In this document: positions 60,968-64,000 of the stretch, one piece after another
How the letters are laid out: each line of letters begins with the position of its first letter
Position numbering within the stretch: the first letter of the stretch is position 1
NCBI GenBank assembly: GCA_021845505.1
Contig: JAJZVU010000009.1
Coordinates: 1 to 64,000 of the forward strand
Reading direction: 5' to 3'
Length of the DNA: 64,000 nucleotides
DNA from: Pseudomonadota bacterium
GTDB taxonomy: Bacteria; Pseudomonadota; Gammaproteobacteria; Burkholderiales; Burkholderiaceae_C
The notes under the pieces: generated by a model
What the model saw: only the letters and a program-made list of their open reading frames with translations
Database searches by the model: none
What the model was told of the DNA's origin: nothing
Translations under genes and position numbers: made by a program

Positions 60968-61822
60968 TCACTCCTTGGCGACCCCGCCCAGCGCCCCGGC
61001 GTTGAAGGTGCCCAGCGTGCCGCCGCCGATCTGGAACGGCGCGCCGGCCGCCGCGTTGGGCGCCGACACCAGCCCCTTGTCGGCCATGCGCAGCGCCAGG
61101 TACATGCGCGCCGCGTCGATTTCGCTCATGCCGAAGGCGCGCAGGGAAATCAGCTCGCGCATGCGGGCGTCCTGGGGCATGATCAGCACCTTGACGTCGT
61201 TCAGGTGCACGCCGTAGATGCTCAGGAAGTCGCCCAGGTGGCCCTTGGCCAGTTCGATGATGTCACCGATGCGCTCGTTGACCTGCTCCATCGGCGTGAC
61301 CTGCACGATCTGGTTGATCGCCTGCTCGATCACCGGGCCCGCGTAGGCAGTCAGCTCGGCGGTGGGGATGCGGTCGCCGGCGAAGGGCATGTGGGTCACC
61401 AGCTTGATCGCATCGTCCTTGCTGTCCACATGCACGTAGTAGTCGACCGTGTACTCCATCACGGCCATTTCCTTCGAGGTCGCGATGCCCTTGTTCTGCG
61501 CCAGGAGCTTGCTGCGCTGGATGTAGATGGCCTCGTACTGCCAGGGTGAATTGCCGCCGAAGAAGCCCTGCACGATCGAGCCCAGGATCGGCTTGTCGGG
61601 GGTGGTGATCTGGTGCTGCCCGGTCTCGTAGACGTCGAGCACCGCGCCGCGGCTCTTGAGCACGCAGAAGTGGTTGGATTCCACGGTCAGCAGCGAGCCC
61701 GAGACGATGGAGTTGTCCGGGTACTTCCAGGCCAGGGTGTCCAGCCCCATGACATCGCGCCCCTGGGCGTCCAGGGTGCTGATGACCTGGCGCTGCAAGC
61801 CGCTGGGTTGTCCGAATGCCAT
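60968..61822 (-). CDS. SPFH-domain protein
   Basis: The ATG at 61822 has GGAG six bases upstream and gives 284 residues. The SPFH fold is shown by SLLTVESNHFCVLKSRGAVL, VYETGQHQITTPDKP and DYYVHVDSKDDAIKLVTHMP, ending with LISLRAFGMSEIDAARMYLA and a Gly-rich tail (FQIGGGTLGTFNAGALGG). It lacks an N-terminal membrane hairpin, so it resembles the soluble SPFH/virion-core-like group rather than flotillins. Such proteins form ring scaffolds. It is divergent from the MalT-type regulator. Confidence 0.88.
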   Translation of the reverse strand: MAFGQPSGLQRQVISTLDAQGRDVMGLDTLAWKYPDNSIVSGSLLTVESNHFCVLKSRGAVLDVYETGQHQITTPDKPILGSIVQGFFGGNSPWQYEAIYIQRSKLLAQNKGIATSKEMAVMEYTVDYYVHVDSKDDAIKLVTHMPFAGDRIPTAELTAYAGPVIEQAINQIVQVTPMEQVNERIGDIIELAKGHLGDFLSIYGVHLNDVKVLIMPQDARMRELISLRAFGMSEIDAARMYLALRMADKGLVSAPNAAAGAPFQIGGGTLGTFNAGALGGVAKE

Positions 61823-62048
61823 TGCGATCTCCACTTCCGGTGCCTGCCGAAGGGCGGGCAGGCTTCGCCCGTGGCGGGATGATTCCCCGGAAGAGCGCAG
61901 CGCCACGCCGGCTTCGGCAAAGGTTGGCTTGAGGCGATGCGGCCGCTCTGCGATACTGATGCGATTCGGCTGATCGCCGTGGCGCCCGCCAGCCGCGCGG
62001 ATCGATGGCGCCCGCGGCGCAGCGTCCTCCCTGTGGCACGATCGGGGC

Positions 62049-64000
62049 ATGGAGCGTCACCTGGCTGGTCATCTGCGGGCACGCACGGCGGCAGCCGGGG
62101 CGGATGGCGATCCGCGCGCACGCGTGCGCGCTCAGAAGCTCTACCCACCGCGGCTGCAAGCCGACACGGTGCAGCGTGACGCGATCCTCGAACGGGTGCT
62201 GCGACTGGGTGCGGTCCGCGTGACCCTGCTTCTGGGCCCCGCGGGCAGCGGCAAGTCCACCGCGATGGCGCAGATCCTGCAGGCCCAGGCAGCGCGCGGC
62301 TGGGCCACGGCCTGGCTCAGCCTCGACGAAGGCGAAAACGACCCGCGGCGCTTCGAGTCCCATCTGCAGGCCATGCTGGCCAGCGTGCAGGGTGAGGGGG
62401 CGCCGATAACGGCGCGCCCTCCGGGGGTGGCGCTGCACGAGTGGGCCGCCGAGCAGCTGGACGCGGTCGCCCGGCCTGTCGCGCTGTTCTTCGACGACTT
62501 CCACCTGCTGCGCGAGGCTTCGCTGCAGCAGTTCTTCCGCGAGCTGTTTCGCGCCTGGCCGGCCTGGCTGCGCCTGTACATCGGCTCACGCTCGACCCCG
62601 GACATCGGCGTGTCCACGCTGCTGGTCGCCGGCCAGGCGACCGTGTTGCGCGCCGAGGACCTGTACTTCTCGAATGGCGAGACCTCGGCGCTGTTCGCCG
62701 CGGCGACCGCTCCGGCGCTGACCGAGCTGGAGCTGGATCTGATCCACCAGCGCACCGAGGGCTGGCCCGCCGGGCTGCAGTTGTTCCGCCTGGCGCTGGC
62801 CAACCCGGCGCTGCGCGGATCCCTGCAAGACCTCGTCGGCCACGGCTCGAGGGAGCTGGCCGAGTACCTGGCCGACAACGTGCTGTCGCGGCAGGAGCCG
62901 CACCTGCGCCGCTTCCTGCTGCGGACCTCGGTGCTGCGGCGCCTGAGCGCGCCGCTGTGCGACGCGGTGCTCGGCGGCGGTTGCGCGGCCGGCGAAATGC
63001 TGCGGCGCATCGAACGCGAGGGGCTGTTTCTGTCGCCGATCGACCCGGCCTTCAGCTGGTTTCGCTACCACGGGCTGTTTGCCGCCCATCTGCGCGAAAC
63101 CCTCGAGCGCACCGACCCGCAGGCCTTGCCGCAGGCCCATCGCGCCGCTGCGCTCTGGCATTTCGAGCAAGGGTCGCTGGAGGAGTCGCTATACCACGCG
63201 CTGGGCTGCGGCGACCTCGATCTCGCGACGCAGGCACTGGACCGCTGGGCCGGCGACCTGATCGCCGGCGCCGAGCTGGTGACCGTGGAGAGCTGGTACG
63301 AGCGCCTGCCGCTGGAGCGCGTGGCGCAGCGGCCGAGCCTGGCGATCAAGGTGGCGTGGGCGCTGATCTTCCTGCGCCGCCGCGACAAGCTCGCAGCGTT
63401 GCTGCCCAGCCTGCAGCGCGGCGCGCTGGCGCTGCCTGCCCGCGAAGGCCCTGCTGAACCGGCGGTCGACAACCCGGCCGTGGTGTTGTCGATGGCGGCG
63501 CTGTTTCGCGACGACCTGCCTGGAGGTGCCGCTCTGGCGGAAGCTGCGCCCACCCGGGACGCCGGCGCGAGTCGCTTCGCGTCGTTCGAGCTGGGAGCGG
63601 CCTGCAACCTGCTGGCCTTCTGGCAGCTGGCTCGCGGCCGCTTCGAGGATGCGCGGGCGATGATCGCGCTGGCGTGGAGCCACAACGAGCGCGCCGGGGC
63701 CGCCTTCAGCCGCGGCTACACCGAGGCGGTGGAGGATCTGGCGCTGGTCATCGGCGGCTTGCCGCAAAGGGCCCTGGGCCGGCCGGGACGCGGCGCCGCG
63801 GCCGCGCCGCGGCTGCCGCTGGCCATGGCGTCGGCGGCCCAGGCGGCGGCCAGGATCTGGGCCGCCTACGAAGCCGATGAACTCGGCCTGGTCGAGCGGC
63901 TGGGCGAGCGATTCCTCGAGGAAATCTCGCGCGGCACGGTGCCCGACTTCCTGGCGCTGGCGTACGTGGCGATGTCGCGCGCCCACGCCCACGCCGGGCG
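62049..64000 (+). CDS. MalT-type LuxR regulator, 3' end outside window
   Basis: The frame from ATG 62049 is open to the window end (650 codons seen), so the C-terminal part, including the expected LuxR helix-turn-helix, is not visible. Residues about 43-60 contain RLQADTVQRDAILERVLRL, then the Walker A LLLGPAGSGKSTAMAQIL, the Walker B-like VALFFDDFHLL and ARPVALF, followed by winged-helix and helical repeat regions (GWPAGLQLFRLALANP, LLRTSVLRRLSAPLCDAVLG). This is the STAND ATPase organisation of MalT/AcoK-like activators. It is divergent from the SPFH gene, 226 bases apart, and may regulate it. Confidence 0.88.
   Translation, partial: MERHLAGHLRARTAAAGADGDPRARVRAQKLYPPRLQADTVQRDAILERVLRLGAVRVTLLLGPAGSGKSTAMAQILQAQAARGWATAWLSLDEGENDPRRFESHLQAMLASVQGEGAPITARPPGVALHEWAAEQLDAVARPVALFFDDFHLLREASLQQFFRELFRAWPAWLRLYIGSRSTPDIGVSTLLVAGQATVLRAEDLYFSNGETSALFAAATAPALTELELDLIHQRTEGWPAGLQLFRLALANPALRGSLQDLVGHGSRELAEYLADNVLSRQEPHLRRFLLRTSVLRRLSAPLCDAVLGGGCAAGEMLRRIEREGLFLSPIDPAFSWFRYHGLFAAHLRETLERTDPQALPQAHRAAALWHFEQGSLEESLYHALGCGDLDLATQALDRWAGDLIAGAELVTVESWYERLPLERVAQRPSLAIKVAWALIFLRRRDKLAALLPSLQRGALALPAREGPAEPAVDNPAVVLSMAALFRDDLPGGAALAEAAPTRDAGASRFASFELGAACNLLAFWQLARGRFEDARAMIALAWSHNERAGAAFSRGYTEAVEDLALVIGGLPQRALGRPGRGAAAAPRLPLAMASAAQAAARIWAAYEADELGLVERLGERFLEEISRGTVPDFLALAYVAMSRAHAHAG

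Overview
The window is a chromosomal segment of a very GC-rich (roughly 70 percent by eye), Gram-negative betaproteobacterium, most likely a member of the Burkholderiales. The pointers are a CopA/CopB pair, a sigma-54 (AcoR-like) acetoin-type dehydrogenase locus with acoX, a B12-type MerR regulator driving a FolE2-DUF1365-Cfa-DUF3833 operon, a fimT-pilVWXY1 minor pilin operon and an FmdA/AmiS amide module. Genes are dense, often overlap by ATGA, and are almost all chromosomal in type. I saw no transposase, phage gene, tRNA, rRNA or CRISPR array. The only repeats are short palindromic or tandem ones.

Layout. 1-0.7 kb: the end of a glycerate kinase gene and a pyruvate kinase cut off after its B domain, fused tail-to-tail with a DinB-like gene. 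1.6-13.7 kb: a copper-handling island (SHOCT protein, Met/Gly/Tyr-rich Spy-like protein, CopA, CopB, CueO-like oxidase, DoxX, two poorly known genes, and a bufferin RiPP operon bufA-bufB-bufC with a DsbG-like thioredoxin). The first genes of this island share a promoter/operator layout at two places. 13.9-17.8 kb: an atypical SDR, a small secreted protein, an old yellow enzyme and an aldo/keto reductase. 17.8-27.7 kb: a CarH/LitR-type regulator diverging from a ten-gene operon (glutathione peroxidase, folE2, flavin oxidase, DUF1365, cfa, chalcone-isomerase-like, MFS, DUF3833, SDR, thioesterase), with repeated TTGTC...GACAA dyads between them. This looks like a light or photo-oxidative stress lipid-modification unit.

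27.7-33.3 kb: YbaK and an RND efflux operon (isochorismatase-like, membrane fusion protein, RND pump, no outer-membrane factor). 33.4-39.7 kb: an AcoR-type activator, acoX, and on the other strand E1 alpha, E1 beta, a free-standing lipoyl domain and a lipoate-ligase-like gene. Two near-identical -24/-12 promoters serve acoX and the E1 operon. 40.0-44.6 kb: an amidase, acylphosphatase and an FmdB-like/FmdA/AmiS/FmdB-like amide-use operon. 44.8-45.5 kb: DUF190 and CrcB (fluoride exporter), flanked on both sides by related short palindromes. 45.7-51.1 kb: a LuxR regulator and an NCS1-permease/Cys-cluster/histidine-kinase fusion followed by a REC-degenerate-EAL partner.

51.3-57.6 kb: minor pilins and PilY1. 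57.6-64 kb: an epimerase, an APC permease, a 176-residue protein, an SPFH protein and the start of a MalT-type LuxR regulator that runs off the window.

How the parts work together: the copper island combines periplasmic oxidation of Cu(I) (CopA, CueO-like), outer-membrane CopB and sequestration by a modified peptide (BufA, matured by BufB/BufC). The 17.8-27.7 kb operon combines peroxide defence, pterin synthesis and membrane lipid alteration under a presumed B12 photoreceptor. The 33-45 kb part concerns acetoin-type carbon use and short amide use.
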